Below the pieces are notes generated by a model. That model did not search any database. It saw only the letters and a list, made by a program, of their open reading frames with translations, and was not told the origin of the DNA. DNA of 64,000 nucleotides. Source: Bacteroidota bacterium (GTDB lineage: Bacteria > Bacteroidota > Bacteroidia > Bacteroidales > JAAUTT01). A program made the translations under genes and the position numbers. Below, piece by piece: positions 8,041-18,287 of this stretch. The number at the start of each line of letters is the position of its first letter. Position 1 is the stretch's first letter. The stretch is from NCBI GenBank assembly GCA_030706405.1, contig JAUZOO010000008.1, positions 186,001 through 250,000 on the forward strand, in the 5' to 3' direction.

Positions 8041-9012
8041 TTATTTGTTTAGCAATTTCAAATCCGCCAAAACGATTGCGGTTACAGCTTCTATAATGAC
8101 AGGGGCACGCAAGGCAACACAAGTATCATGACGACCTTTCACCACAAAATCGGAGATTTCGCCGGTCTTAAAGTTCATCGTTTGTTGTGTTTTTGCGGTT
8201 GAAGAAGTAGGTTTGATAGGCACACGGAAAATAAGATCATTCCCGTTGGAAATGCCGCCATTAATACCACCTGCATGGTTGGTACGTGTTTTTCCGTTCG
8301 TATCCACAAACCAGTCGTTGTGAACGCTGCCACGCATTTTAGCAGCTTCAAAACCAGAGCCAAATTCAATACCTTTGGTTGCCGGAACCGCAAAAATGAT
8401 ATGAGCCAGCATTGACTCAACTGAATCAAAATAAGGTTCGCCAAGCCCAATAGGCATGTTGGTGGCTACACATTCGATAACACCTCCAATGGTGTCGTTA
8501 TCGGCGATAGCCTGATCGATAGCTTTTTCAACATCCGAAATTCCACCGGCTTCCACAAGGGTAGCTTTTATGGAAATAGGGTTGATAATTTTCTTGGCAA
8601 CTACTCCTGCAGCGACAAGCCCTAATGTGATGCGGGCCGAAAAATGTCCGCCGCCACGATAATCCTCAAACCCTTTATATTTCTGGCTGGCCACAAAATC
8701 AGCATGACCGGGACGCGGAACTTCACGAAATTGCGAATAATCGCCCGAACGGGTATTGGTATTTTCGAACAGGATGGTAATCGGAGCACCGGTGGTATGG
8801 TCGTTAAAAACGCCGCTCACAATCTTAGGTAAATCGGCTTCCTGACGAGGCGTGGTACCTTTAGCTCCGCTCTTGCGACGGGAAAGATCGGCCTCGAAAT
8901 CGGTTGTTGTAAGCGGAATGCCCGGAGGACAACCATCAATCACAACACCAACCATAACTCCATGCGATTCACCAAATATGCTAATTCTGAATAATCTTCC
9001 AAATGAATTCAT
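8041..9012 (-). CDS. aroC: Chorismate synthase
   Basis: 323 residues, somewhat shorter than the usual 350-390. It converts EPSP to chorismate using reduced FMN. Signature segments are present: GESHGVMVGVVIDGCPPG near the N-terminus, RRKSGAKGTTPRQE, the block VPRPGHADF, DYRGGGHFSARIT (with the catalytic His) and GRHDTCVALRAPVI at the C-terminal end. The FMN/EPSP-binding Arg and His residues of these motifs are kept, so it should be active. The operon position is 29 bp after aroD. Confidence 0.95.
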   Translation of the reverse strand: MNSFGRLFRISIFGESHGVMVGVVIDGCPPGIPLTTTDFEADLSRRKSGAKGTTPRQEADLPKIVSGVFNDHTTGAPITILFENTNTRSGDYSQFREVPRPGHADFVASQKYKGFEDYRGGGHFSARITLGLVAAGVVAKKIINPISIKATLVEAGGISDVEKAIDQAIADNDTIGGVIECVATNMPIGLGEPYFDSVESMLAHIIFAVPATKGIEFGSGFEAAKMRGSVHNDWFVDTNGKTRTNHAGGINGGISNGNDLIFRVPIKPTSSTAKTQQTMNFKTGEISDFVVKGRHDTCVALRAPVIIEAVTAIVLADLKLLNK

Positions 9013-9041
9013 ACCTTAATCTAATTAGAGGTAAATTCTGT

Positions 9042-9671
9042 TTAAACTATCTCGTAAATATCTCTAAATTCCTCAACTGTAAGCTGGCCGGGCGCTGTAG
9101 CTTTTGCCCGGTTATAAGCGGCGAAGGTAAAATCGGCGCCAAGTAAAGGAGCTGCCACACGGGTAATAGCCCCGATATCGCCCATACAAAACGCAATGAG
9201 GTTGGAATAATTATCGTAAAGCCCCATGATACGTGCGCAATCAGCCGGTGTTTGAGCCATTACGGCAAGTTTAACCCTGTCGGCACCCCACTCAAACGAT
9301 TGGGTAATAATCTCATCCAGTTCTGCTGCGGTAGGGGTTTCTTCAAAATTATGATAGGAAATAATAACGCGCGAATTATTGGCTTTTGCAAAAGCTATAA
9401 GTTCCTGACGATAGGCTTCATCCGATTCGTATTCCACATCGACATAACCTGCACCGGCTTCGATTGCTGCTTTCAGAAGTTCGAGACGACGGTCGGTGTC
9501 AATATTCTCGGGTCGGCAAGTTGCAACGGTATTACTCTTTATAGCAAAAAGTCCACGAAACTGGTCGTCCGAAAAATCGAGCTGATCGATGCGTATTTCA
9601 GCAAATTCGGTTCGGGAAATGGCTTTTACGCATTCCTGAAAACTAAGTCCTGCAAGGCTAACACAAATCAT
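9042..9671 (-). CDS. aroD: Type I 3-dehydroquinate dehydratase
   Basis: 209 residues, a single TIM-barrel domain. It dehydrates 3-dehydroquinate to 3-dehydroshikimate through a Schiff base. The catalytic pair is visible: His107 in IISYHNF and Lys134 in DRVKLAV. Substrate-binding EIRID is at residues 25-29 and RPENIDTDRR follows strand 2. Its start overlaps the end of aroB by 14 bp, a sign of translational coupling. It is shorter than the enterobacterial enzyme (about 250 residues), having lost peripheral segments but not the active site. Confidence 0.92.
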   Translation of the reverse strand: MICVSLAGLSFQECVKAISRTEFAEIRIDQLDFSDDQFRGLFAIKSNTVATCRPENIDTDRRLELLKAAIEAGAGYVDVEYESDEAYRQELIAFAKANNSRVIISYHNFEETPTAAELDEIITQSFEWGADRVKLAVMAQTPADCARIMGLYDNYSNLIAFCMGDIGAITRVAAPLLGADFTFAAYNRAKATAPGQLTVEEFRDIYEIV

Positions 9672-10689
9672 TTACAATTTCCTCCATATCTTTAATATGA
9701 ACTTTTTGAACCACTCCGTTTCCTAGCCCCGAAAGCACAATAAGGTTGATGTAATCACCATCGCGTTTTTTGTCTTTAAGCACGGCATCGTAAACTTTGT
9801 TTTTATCAAGAAGTAATTTAACAGGTAATTTATAGTCAACCAATACCTTTTCGATACGGTCGGCTTCGGTTTGCGAAAGCATTCCTAATTTTACCGATGC
9901 TTTAGAAGCTAACACCATTCCGATGCTCACGGCTTCACCATGTAAAATACCAAGATTTTTTTCGATGGAATGTGCAAAAGTATGTCCGAAGTTTAAAATA
10001 CGGCGTTCACCTTTTTCCTTTTCGTCATTTTGCACAACGGTTGCTTTTATGCGTACCGATTCGTAAATCAGTTTTTCGAGCACCTCTTCATCAAGGTTTA
10101 GGGCTTTTTCAGCGTTTGTTTCGAGGTAAGCAAACAACTCTTTGTCGCGTATAGCGGCAGCTTTAATGATTTCGGCAAATCCGGAGATAAACTCTTTTCT
10201 GTCGAGAGTTTTAAACATCGACACATCGCAGATTACGAATTCGGGCTGGGCAAAAACGCCAACCATATTCTTGTATCCCTGAAAGTTAACCCCGTTTTTT
10301 CCGCCAACACTGGCATCGACCTGCGAGAGAAGCGTTGTAGAAACAAATCCGAATTTCAAACCACGCATAAACGACGACGCTGCATAGCCTGTAACATCGC
10401 ACACAATACCACCACCAACGGCTACAATAAAGGTTGAGCGATCAACTTCCAGACGGATAAATTCTTCAAAAATATGCTCAAGCGTTTTCATAGTCTTGTT
10501 TTTTTCGCCAAGACCAATTTCAACCACAGGGAAACCCTGCAATTGCGCGGCATAATGTTTCAGGATATTTGCATCGGTAAGGATAACAACTTTCTTTCCA
10601 TCCGGTAGGTAACTCCTCAGGTTCTCAAGCTTTTCGCCAAGATAAATGTTCGATTCGCCGGAACCCGCTTTAATGTTGATGGTACGCAT
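9658..10689 (-). CDS. aroB: 3-Dehydroquinate synthase
   Basis: 343 residues. It cyclises DAHP to 3-dehydroquinate with NAD and a divalent metal. The NAD-binding VAVGGGIVCDVTGYAAS lies at about residues 90-106, and QVDASVGGKNGVN and GFAEIIKAA follow. The metal ligands Glu/His are in the latter and in LNFGHTFAHSIE and LHGEAVSIGM. Full-length. It stands between the DAHP synthase gene (101 bp upstream) and aroD (overlapping). Confidence 0.95.
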   Translation of the reverse strand: MRTINIKAGSGESNIYLGEKLENLRSYLPDGKKVVILTDANILKHYAAQLQGFPVVEIGLGEKNKTMKTLEHIFEEFIRLEVDRSTFIVAVGGGIVCDVTGYAASSFMRGLKFGFVSTTLLSQVDASVGGKNGVNFQGYKNMVGVFAQPEFVICDVSMFKTLDRKEFISGFAEIIKAAAIRDKELFAYLETNAEKALNLDEEVLEKLIYESVRIKATVVQNDEKEKGERRILNFGHTFAHSIEKNLGILHGEAVSIGMVLASKASVKLGMLSQTEADRIEKVLVDYKLPVKLLLDKNKVYDAVLKDKKRDGDYINLIVLSGLGNGVVQKVHIKDMEEIVNDLC

Positions 10690-10728
10690 GTTCTGATTTC
10701 AGTAATTTCGAGATTTAAAAAATAATAA

Positions 10729-10769
10729 GTTTCAGGATTAAGGCCTAAAGTTAAGCTAAAACCTGAAAC
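10729..10769 (-). terminator. Possible weak intra-operon hairpin between DAHP synthase and aroB
   Basis: GTTTCAGG and CCTGAAAC form an 8-bp stem around a 25-nt loop, followed on the minus strand by TTATTATTTTTT. It could partly terminate or process the transcript before aroB. The loop is large, so this is tentative. Confidence 0.3.
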
Positions 10770-10790
10770 CTGTAAAACTATCCAAACGAA

Positions 10791-11876
10791 TTATTCCTCG
10801 TTCATTACGCGGGTTTGGTGATTAATCGATTCCTGGTGGATAGCCGAAAAAATCTTATTTACAAAATCTTCGCTCAGCCCTTTGGACAATCCCATGGTGG
10901 TACGTTTTTTCAGGATTGCGTCCCATCGTCCTGACTGAAGGATAGTGACATTGTTCTGTTTCTTGAACAAACCAATCTTCTCTGCAATTTTCATACGCTG
11001 TTCAAAAATGTTCAAAATCTCATCATCGTATTTATCAATTTGGGTACGAAGTTCTTCCAGTGTAGCAGCATGTTGTTTGTCTACATCCGAATGGCGAAGA
11101 ACCAGACGATCGAGGATACATTTAAGCGCATCGGGAGTTACCTGCTGGCTGGCATCGCTCCATGCTTCGTCGGGGTTGCAATGCGACTCGATAATAAGGC
11201 CATCGAAGTTCAAGTCCATAGCTCGTTGTGAAATATCAAGGATAAGATCGCGTTTCCCGCTAATATGACTTGGGTCAACAATAATCGGCAAATTAGGAAT
11301 ACGACGACGAAGTTCGATCGGAATCTGCCAGTGCGGAGCGTTACGGTAAGCACTCTTATCGTAGGTTGAAAAACCGCGGTGGATAGCACCTAATTTCTTT
11401 AAACCTGCATCGTTAAGACGTTCGAGAGCTCCAATCCACAATTCGAGGTCGGGGTTTACCGGATTCTTAACCAAAATAGGAATCTCAACGCCTTTTAAGG
11501 TATCGGCAATTTCCTGAACTGCAAAAGGATTTGCGCTGGTACGGGCTCCAATCCAAAGAATATCGACACCATATTTAACAGCTTCGTAAGCATGTTTGGC
11601 ATTAGCAACTTCAGTAGCAGTATACATTCCGGTTTCCTCTTTCACCTTTTTTAACCAGGGAAGACCAACAGAACCTACACCTTCGAACGCGTTGGGACGG
11701 GTACGTGGTTTCCAAATCCCTGCACGAAATATCTTCACTCCCATTTTAGACAACTGATGAGCTGTATCCAACACTTGCTTCTCTGATTCCGCACTACATG
11801 GACCAGCCATTACCAAAGGACGTTCGCTGCTGATACCGGGTAAAATAATTGACTCTAAATCTAAATTGATGCTCAT
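10791..11876 (-). CDS. Bifunctional DAHP synthase / chorismate mutase
   Basis: 361 residues. Residues 1-265 are a type I-beta (KDO8P-synthase-like) DAHP synthase: GPCSAES at 25-31, KPRTRPNAFEG, the metal-site RGFSTYDK region and DPSHISGKR at 201-209. Residues 270-358 are an AroQ chorismate mutase helix bundle (LEELRTQIDKYDDEILNIFEQR...). It condenses PEP with erythrose 4-phosphate and also makes prephenate, so it feeds both ends of this operon. Fusion with the mutase usually gives the synthase feedback inhibition by chorismate or prephenate. It starts 50 bp after pheA. Confidence 0.95.
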   Translation of the reverse strand: MSINLDLESIILPGISSERPLVMAGPCSAESEKQVLDTAHQLSKMGVKIFRAGIWKPRTRPNAFEGVGSVGLPWLKKVKEETGMYTATEVANAKHAYEAVKYGVDILWIGARTSANPFAVQEIADTLKGVEIPILVKNPVNPDLELWIGALERLNDAGLKKLGAIHRGFSTYDKSAYRNAPHWQIPIELRRRIPNLPIIVDPSHISGKRDLILDISQRAMDLNFDGLIIESHCNPDEAWSDASQQVTPDALKCILDRLVLRHSDVDKQHAATLEELRTQIDKYDDEILNIFEQRMKIAEKIGLFKKQNNVTILQSGRWDAILKKRTTMGLSKGLSEDFVNKIFSAIHQESINHQTRVMNEE

Positions 11877-11926
11877 ATTATTATTTTTATTGGTTTCTGT
11901 ATTTATTAAAACAAAAGAAAATTCGC

Positions 11927-12766
11927 TTATATAACTGATTTTCCCTTACAATATTCTCCCAAAATACCAAACTCACTGGTGAAGGGCCTAATGGAATTAA
12001 GGGCATGTTCATAAATTTTATAATCGGAAAATTCAACATCGACATAAAAGAAATATTCCCATTCCTTGCCAACGATAGGCAATGACTGGATTTTGGTAAG
12101 ATTTATGTCGAAATAAGAAAAGATGGAGAGTATTTTGGCCAGACTTCCAATTTCGTGAGCCAGCGAAAACTGCATTGAAGCCTTGTTTACCGGCTGGTCC
12201 AATTCAATTTCTTCGTCCTTATCGGCAAGGATAAGAAAACGGGTATAGTTCATCTTATTGGTTTCGATACTGGAATTCATGACTTCGAGCCCATATTTTT
12301 CGGCAGCCTGAGCGCTGGAGATTGCACCAATGCCCATCTGCTTTTTATCGGCAATATCCTTAGCGCTTAAAGCGGTATCAAAACTTTCGATTAAACGGAT
12401 GTGCGGGTATTCCTCAAAAAACTTCTGACATTGCAGGATTGCCATCGGGTGCGAATAAACTTCAGTAAGTTGGTCGATAGTCTGACCGGGCATTGCCACC
12501 AGATTTTGAATGATACGGAGGTAAATTTCTCCGATAATCTTCATGTTCGACTCGCGCAACAGGCTGTAATTTGGAAGAATACTCCCGGCAACCATGTTTT
12601 CTATGGCCATGATACCATAGTCAGCATTCTGGGTTTTAAGCGTTTTAAATAGGTCCTTAAACGTTAAGCTGGGCACTATTTCAATATTTTCACTCCCGAA
12701 ATAATGTAAGGCGGCAATTTCGTGGAAAGCCCCTGCCCCACCCTGGATGGCAATTCGTTTGACCAT
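11927..12766 (-). CDS. pheA: Prephenate dehydratase with ACT domain
   Basis: About 279 residues from the chosen start (MVKRIAIQGGAGAFHE). It makes phenylpyruvate from prephenate. Catalytic-domain marks are the N-terminal IAIQGGAGAFHEIAA, NMVAGSI and NYTRFLIL, whose Thr-Arg-Phe is the catalytic motif. A C-terminal ACT domain (FSLAHEIGSLAKIL...) should sense Phe; its usual ESRP motif reads QSLP. In-frame ATGs at 12793, 12802 and 12841 exist, but the one at 12841 lies inside the attenuator hairpin, and family members begin close to IAIQGGAG. It is the first structural gene of the operon, directly behind the phe leader peptide and terminator. Confidence 0.92.
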   Translation of the reverse strand: MVKRIAIQGGAGAFHEIAALHYFGSENIEIVPSLTFKDLFKTLKTQNADYGIMAIENMVAGSILPNYSLLRESNMKIIGEIYLRIIQNLVAMPGQTIDQLTEVYSHPMAILQCQKFFEEYPHIRLIESFDTALSAKDIADKKQMGIGAISSAQAAEKYGLEVMNSSIETNKMNYTRFLILADKDEEIELDQPVNKASMQFSLAHEIGSLAKILSIFSYFDINLTKIQSLPIVGKEWEYFFYVDVEFSDYKIYEHALNSIRPFTSEFGILGEYCKGKSVI

Positions 12767-12810
12767 TGTTTTTGTACTAGTTAAATTTTCCATTCGAGCC
12801 ATATTAAAAC

Positions 12811-12948
12811 AAAAAATCCCGAAATTGCTTTCGGGATTCATTTTTTATTATCTGTATTTACAAAACAATATCAATCCCGAAAGCATTTCAAGGTATAAAA
12901 AAAGTAAAACCAGAAACCAAAAAAGTTCCCGGCGTAGCTTTCAAAATT
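12811..12948 (-). promoter_or_regulatory. Four-segment transcription attenuator of the pheA operon
   Basis: On the minus strand four segments can pair in turn. Segment 1 AATTTTGAAAGC (12937-12948) pairs with segment 2 GCTTTCGGGATT (12873-12884) using three G-U pairs. Segment 2 pairs perfectly over 12 bp with segment 3 AATCCCGAAAGC (12827-12838). Segment 3 pairs with segment 4 TTTCGGGATT (12815-12824), followed by TTTTTT, a strong terminator. Segment 1 lies just before, and segment 2 covers the stop of, a Phe-rich leader peptide. Ribosome stalling at Phe codons would free segment 2 to sequester segment 3 and let transcription reach pheA. Confidence 0.88.
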
Positions 12949-12975
12949 GATTGTATGTAAAGTTGACTTCTTCAT
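12871..12975 (-). CDS. phe operon leader peptide (34 residues, Phe/Tyr-rich)
   Basis: ATG at 12975, TGA at 12871-12873. It begins MKKSTLHTINFE. Residues 18-27 read FFGFWFYFFY: nine of ten are aromatic. In all there are eight Phe, three Tyr and one Trp in 34 residues. The ORF lies 25-30 nt after the predicted transcription start, and its stop codon overlaps antiterminator segment 2, the layout of E. coli pheL. Its translation, not its product, should be the sensor: scarcity of charged tRNA-Phe (perhaps also tRNA-Tyr) stalls the ribosome and opens the operon. Confidence 0.88.
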   Translation of the reverse strand: MKKSTLHTINFESYAGNFFGFWFYFFYTLKCFRD

Positions 12976-13007
12976 TTTTATTTTTAGTGCCTTGTTTAAA
13001 AGCGCAA

Positions 13008-13015
13008 CAAACATA
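13008..13015 (-). promoter_or_regulatory. Promoter of the aromatic amino acid operon
   Basis: TATGTTTG matches the Bacteroidota -7 consensus TAnnTTTG. A TTG lies 20 bp upstream, where the -33 element is expected. The start would fall near 13000, about 25 nt before the leader-peptide ATG. Confidence 0.6.
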
Positions 13016-13203
13016 ACTGTTTTTTTTTACCGATGCAACAAAAATCGTTGTTTTTATAAAAATTTTATTAATCGGTTAATTATAAACGAAATGCATCAAC
13101 ACTCCTCCTGACATACCATAATTTAGGTAATCAAAATACCTTTTTAATGGTATTTCCCACCATGCATCCATCCGGTATTTTTACATCAAAATATTAATCT
13201 TAA

Positions 13204-14577
<1,374 letters not shown>

Positions 14578-14597
14578 AGGCTAAATATTTGCTTTAG

Positions 14598-14632
14598 AAA
14601 CCGGCATATGGAGTAATTCGTATGCCGGTTTT
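14598..14632 (+). terminator. Terminator after metY
   Basis: AAACCGGCATA pairs with TATGCCGGTTT around a 12-nt loop, with T-rich sequence following. The rest of the 256-bp gap to the next gene shows nothing I recognise. Confidence 0.85.
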
Positions 14633-14833
14633 GTTTTTAAATCTGCCGAAAAAATCCACCAAAAATCCACAATATTTTCTTACGTTCATTTATGAGTGAT
14701 TAACCCTGTTAAACCTTTGACGACTGTTCGTTGTTTATTTGTTAGAAAGCAGTAATTTAATCTAACAATTAAAAATTTCCTCGCTTTCTGTAATATTTAG
14801 TTGATCTGATAAAAACCTAAAAATATTACATCT

Positions 14834-17101
14834 ATGAAAAGAGGTATCTATTTCTATTTAATATGCATTGGATGTCTGTTATTCTCCAACGCAACTTTGG
14901 CCCAACCGTTTATGCCATTTTATGGTAGCTCTTATTCCGGGGTTACAGGAGTTGAGCTTCAGCCAGCTTCTATTGCCGAAAGCAAATTCAAATACGACAT
15001 AACCCTTTTAGGTGGTTCCGTAGGATTTCACGGCAATTATTTTAACATGCACAATAGTCTTATGTTTAATCCGGGGGAAAACGGTTTTCCTCGTTTTATG
15101 CTTAAAAAGTTTGTGAATGTTTTAACAAACAACAATACCCAATCCGACAATTTTATCATGAATTTGCATGATAAATTTCATGAAACGGTAGTCCCTAATT
15201 TTGAAGGAAACTATAAAGCCGGAACCATTTTTGGCGAAGCCCAATTATTAAATATAATGGTTGCATTATCCGATAAATCTTCGTTGGCTTTTGCCTATAA
15301 ACAAAAGGCTTTTGTTAATGTGGATATTAATTCAAAAAATGGGTTTAGTCAAATTGAACAATACTATTATAATAAAAATAATGCATCACAGGTTGATCCT
15401 CAATTTAATTACTTAAACGGTGTTGGCGTCTGGTGGCACGAATTTGGACTTAACTACAGCCAGGTTCTTCTCAATAAAAATAAACACGTATTAAAAGGAG
15501 GGATTACGGGCAAACTCATTATTCCTAAAGCTTCAATCTATATCCACACATCGGATTTGAATATCGATATCTGGGGAGCCGAATCGTTAAAGCAGGCAAA
15601 CTATACCGGCACCTTGGGAAATGCTATTTTAGGACGATCATGGAATGGCGGAGGTATTGGCTTCTCGGCCGATTTCGGAGTTGAATACGAATACCGGCCC
15701 GACCCCAACAAAGCCCGTTACGAAATGGACGGACAAACCGGAATTCTCGACCGTAGTGAAAATGCATATCTGTTCAAAGTTGGGCTATCATTGCTTGACG
15801 TTGGTTTGGTCAAAAACAAAGGCGAAGCTTATACCGCCTCGTCCATTAATAACAACTATACCGAAATTGACACCTGGGATCACCTTATATCGGCTACAGC
15901 ACAAAGAACAGCCAATTCGTACAATATCAAAATGCCAACGGTACTTAGTGCCCAATTCGACTGGAACATTGGTAAAGGCTATTATCTGAATCTCATTCCT
16001 TACTGGGCTTTTAACTCAAAAGGGCAATATAACATAATTAAAGTACACTCATTCTCGTCGTATAACCTTACCCCGCGCTTCGAAAAGAAAAAATGGGGAA
16101 TATTTCTTCCTTTACAGTACGATCAATTTAATAAAGCTAATGTTGGTTTTGCATTTCGTGTTGGGCCATTTTGGTTAGGTTCGAGTACTGTTTTATCCAA
16201 TGCTCTGAAAGCAAAAAACAACTTTGCCACAGATATTCACTTCCTGATAAAATTGCCAATACTTTATAAAAGGCCTAAAGATCGAGACAATGATAAAGTC
16301 TCCGATAAAAATGACCTTTGCCCCGACGTACCCGGTTTAGTTCAGTTTCAAGGCTGTCCGGATAGCGATGGCGATGGCGTTCCCGACAATCTAGACAAAT
16401 GCCCTAATACCCCGTCGGGCGTAAAAGTCGATAAAAATGGTTGCCCGCTGGATTCGGACGGAGACGGTATTCCTGACTATCTCGACCAATGTCCCGATAC
16501 TCCGGCAGGTGTCAAGGTTGACAAAAACGGATGCCCTTTAGATACGGATGGCGACGGCATACCCGATTATCTGGATAAATGTCCGGATACCCCGGCAGGT
16601 GTAGCAGTCGACAAAGACGGATGTCCGTTAGATAGCGATGGCGATGGCGTTCCTGATTATCTCGACAAATGCCCCGGCACACCGGCAGGAACTTCGGTTG
16701 ATAAGGACGGATGCCCGTTGGTTAACAAAAGTGTTACTGTTAATTTGAACATGGACAATAATAATCCATCGTCAGTTGTAAGGAATGACAAACTCCAGTT
16801 TGATTTTAACAAAGCGACTATCCGTAAATCATCCTATCCGTTGCTCGACAAGTTGGCCGAAAAGCTAAAATCTGAAAAAAAGATGAAAGTCAACCTCGAA
16901 GGCCACACCGACAGTATTGGCAGCGACGGATATAATATGATTTTGTCGCAGAAAAGAGCTCAAAGCGTTAAGTTATATTTTCTGCATAAAGGTGTTCAAG
17001 CCCGGCAAATTACGCTGAAAGGGTATGGCAAAACCCGACCAATTGCAACTAACAAAACAAGCGAAGGACGTCAGAAAAACAGACGTGTTGAAATTAAATA
17101 A
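14834..17101 (+). CDS. OmpA-family outer membrane protein with TSP type-3 repeats
   Basis: 755 residues. It has a signal peptide ending near ATLAQ, then an N-terminal beta-rich region of about 480 residues resembling the large Bacteroidota outer-membrane barrel domains (DUF5723-like). Four 30-residue calcium-binding thrombospondin type-3 repeats (DSDGDGVPDNLDKCP type) follow at about 510-629. The C-terminal OmpA domain has LQFDFNKATI, LEGHTDSIGSDGYN, LSQKRAQSV and EGRQKNRRVEI, the peptidoglycan-binding signature. It should sit in the outer membrane and tether it to the wall. Full-length, monocistronic, ending in a shared convergent terminator. Confidence 0.88.
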   Translation: MKRGIYFYLICIGCLLFSNATLAQPFMPFYGSSYSGVTGVELQPASIAESKFKYDITLLGGSVGFHGNYFNMHNSLMFNPGENGFPRFMLKKFVNVLTNNNTQSDNFIMNLHDKFHETVVPNFEGNYKAGTIFGEAQLLNIMVALSDKSSLAFAYKQKAFVNVDINSKNGFSQIEQYYYNKNNASQVDPQFNYLNGVGVWWHEFGLNYSQVLLNKNKHVLKGGITGKLIIPKASIYIHTSDLNIDIWGAESLKQANYTGTLGNAILGRSWNGGGIGFSADFGVEYEYRPDPNKARYEMDGQTGILDRSENAYLFKVGLSLLDVGLVKNKGEAYTASSINNNYTEIDTWDHLISATAQRTANSYNIKMPTVLSAQFDWNIGKGYYLNLIPYWAFNSKGQYNIIKVHSFSSYNLTPRFEKKKWGIFLPLQYDQFNKANVGFAFRVGPFWLGSSTVLSNALKAKNNFATDIHFLIKLPILYKRPKDRDNDKVSDKNDLCPDVPGLVQFQGCPDSDGDGVPDNLDKCPNTPSGVKVDKNGCPLDSDGDGIPDYLDQCPDTPAGVKVDKNGCPLDTDGDGIPDYLDKCPDTPAGVAVDKDGCPLDSDGDGVPDYLDKCPGTPAGTSVDKDGCPLVNKSVTVNLNMDNNNPSSVVRNDKLQFDFNKATIRKSSYPLLDKLAEKLKSEKKMKVNLEGHTDSIGSDGYNMILSQKRAQSVKLYFLHKGVQARQITLKGYGKTRPIATNKTSEGRQKNRRVEIK
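16361..16720 (+). repeat. Four 90-bp in-frame repeats encoding TSP type-3 modules
   Basis: Four copies of a 30-codon unit follow each other without spacers; each encodes D-x-D-G-D-G-x-P-D...C-P...D-K-x-G-C-P-L. Copies are similar in DNA, so copy number could vary by slippage or recombination. Confidence 0.9.
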
Positions 17102-17123
17102 ACAATGAGTAATGATAAAAGGC

Positions 17124-17154
17124 CAAGAGCTTCGTCGGATGAACGAAACTCTTG
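17124..17154. terminator. Convergent terminator between the OmpA and methyl-accepting genes
   Basis: CAAGAG-c-TTCGT and ACGAA-a-CTCTTG form a 31-nt imperfect palindrome. It is T-rich after the stem on the plus strand and serves two genes that converge here. Confidence 0.6.
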
Positions 17155-17164
17155 ACTTTTATAT

Positions 17165-18277
17165 TCAGTTGTTATTTATGGAGAAGAAATTTATCTTCTG
17201 AAGTAACGTATCCGAAATACGAATAAGCTCCTCCGACATGGACGACAACTCCTCACTGGAAGTAGCATTATTCTGACTTACCATATTTAACTGCTGAAGG
17301 GCATTGTTTATTTGCGACACACCGCTGCTTTGCTCGTTGCTGGCCGCCGCAATTTCGCTCACCAATTTTTGAGTTTGTTCTATTTCAGGAACCGTCTGAA
17401 TAAGTTCGTCGTTGGCCTGTTCGGCCACATTGATACCTTTTCGGGTAATATCGTTGATATTTTCGGCGGCATCCTTACTGCGTTCGGCAAGTTTTCGAAC
17501 TTCCGAAGCAACCACAGCAAACCCCTTACCCTGATCGCCGGCGCGTGCAGCCTCAACTGCCGCGTTTAAGGCCAGAATATTGGTTTGAAAAGCAATATCG
17601 TTGATGATCTGAATCTTTCCGGCTATTTCCCGCATAAGTTCGGCGGTATTTTTGGCGGTGTTACTACCTTCTCTTACCTTTTCGACCGAGATAGACGCAA
17701 TCTCCCTGGTTTTTTGCGAATTCACCGAATTATTATCAATAATAGAAGCCATTTCTTCCATCGAAGCCGAAATCTCTTCGGCCGACGATGCCTGCATATT
17801 GGCCGCCTTTGAAATCTCCGTTGAACTGTTGCTCACTTCCAAACTCGAATTCTTTAAATGCTGCGATATTTCTTGTATTCCGGTAACTACTTCTTTTATC
17901 GAAGAATTCATTTCAATAAGTGATGTTGAGATAGCCCCCAATTCGTCATTATGGTCTTTCAGGTCATCTATTTCCTGAGTGTTCAGATTTCCTTTGGCCA
18001 TATCCTCTATCGTCGATTTTATCTTCAAAATAGGCTTCTTAATAAACCTGGTAAGAAAATAAAACGACGCAAAGATTGCTCCAAGAGCTGGAATAAAAAG
18101 CCAATACATTTTGGTAAGGGCAAAACAATACGAAGTGTAACAAAGCGTAAGAAGTAAGGGAAGCAAATACTTCGAGATTTGTAAAATAATCGATCCTTTA
18201 TTCAGGTAATAGTTCGTTACCAGGTAAATTGGAATACATCCACTGATTAATAAGGCATAGAGAAGATAATCGTTCAT
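17165..18277 (-). CDS. Methyl-accepting chemotaxis-type protein without a sensor domain
   Basis: 370 residues. Three hydrophobic segments fill residues 1-85 with almost no periplasmic part. A HAMP-like linker ([19 protein letters not shown]...) follows. The rest is the signalling coiled coil, with the conserved hairpin tip [41 protein letters not shown] written here in parts: [20 protein letters not shown], then [18 protein letters not shown]. Such tips bind CheW/CheA, but no chemotaxis kinase gene is nearby. The signal may be sensed in the membrane or by a partner. It follows a hotdog-fold gene by 10 bp, so the two are co-transcribed. Confidence 0.88.
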   Translation of the reverse strand: MNDYLLYALLISGCIPIYLVTNYYLNKGSIILQISKYLLPLLLTLCYTSYCFALTKMYWLFIPALGAIFASFYFLTRFIKKPILKIKSTIEDMAKGNLNTQEIDDLKDHNDELGAISTSLIEMNSSIKEVVTGIQEISQHLKNSSLEVSNSSTEISKAANMQASSAEEISASMEEMASIIDNNSVNSQKTREIASISVEKVREGSNTAKNTAELMREIAGKIQIINDIAFQTNILALNAAVEAARAGDQGKGFAVVASEVRKLAERSKDAAENINDITRKGINVAEQANDELIQTVPEIEQTQKLVSEIAAASNEQSSGVSQINNALQQLNMVSQNNATSSEELSSMSEELIRISDTLLQKINFFSINNN

Positions 18278-18287
18278 AATTTAATGT

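Noticed and set aside
12767-12841. pheA start at 12841
   Set aside because: That ATG lies within the attenuator terminator stem, and the extra residues do not match prephenate dehydratases.
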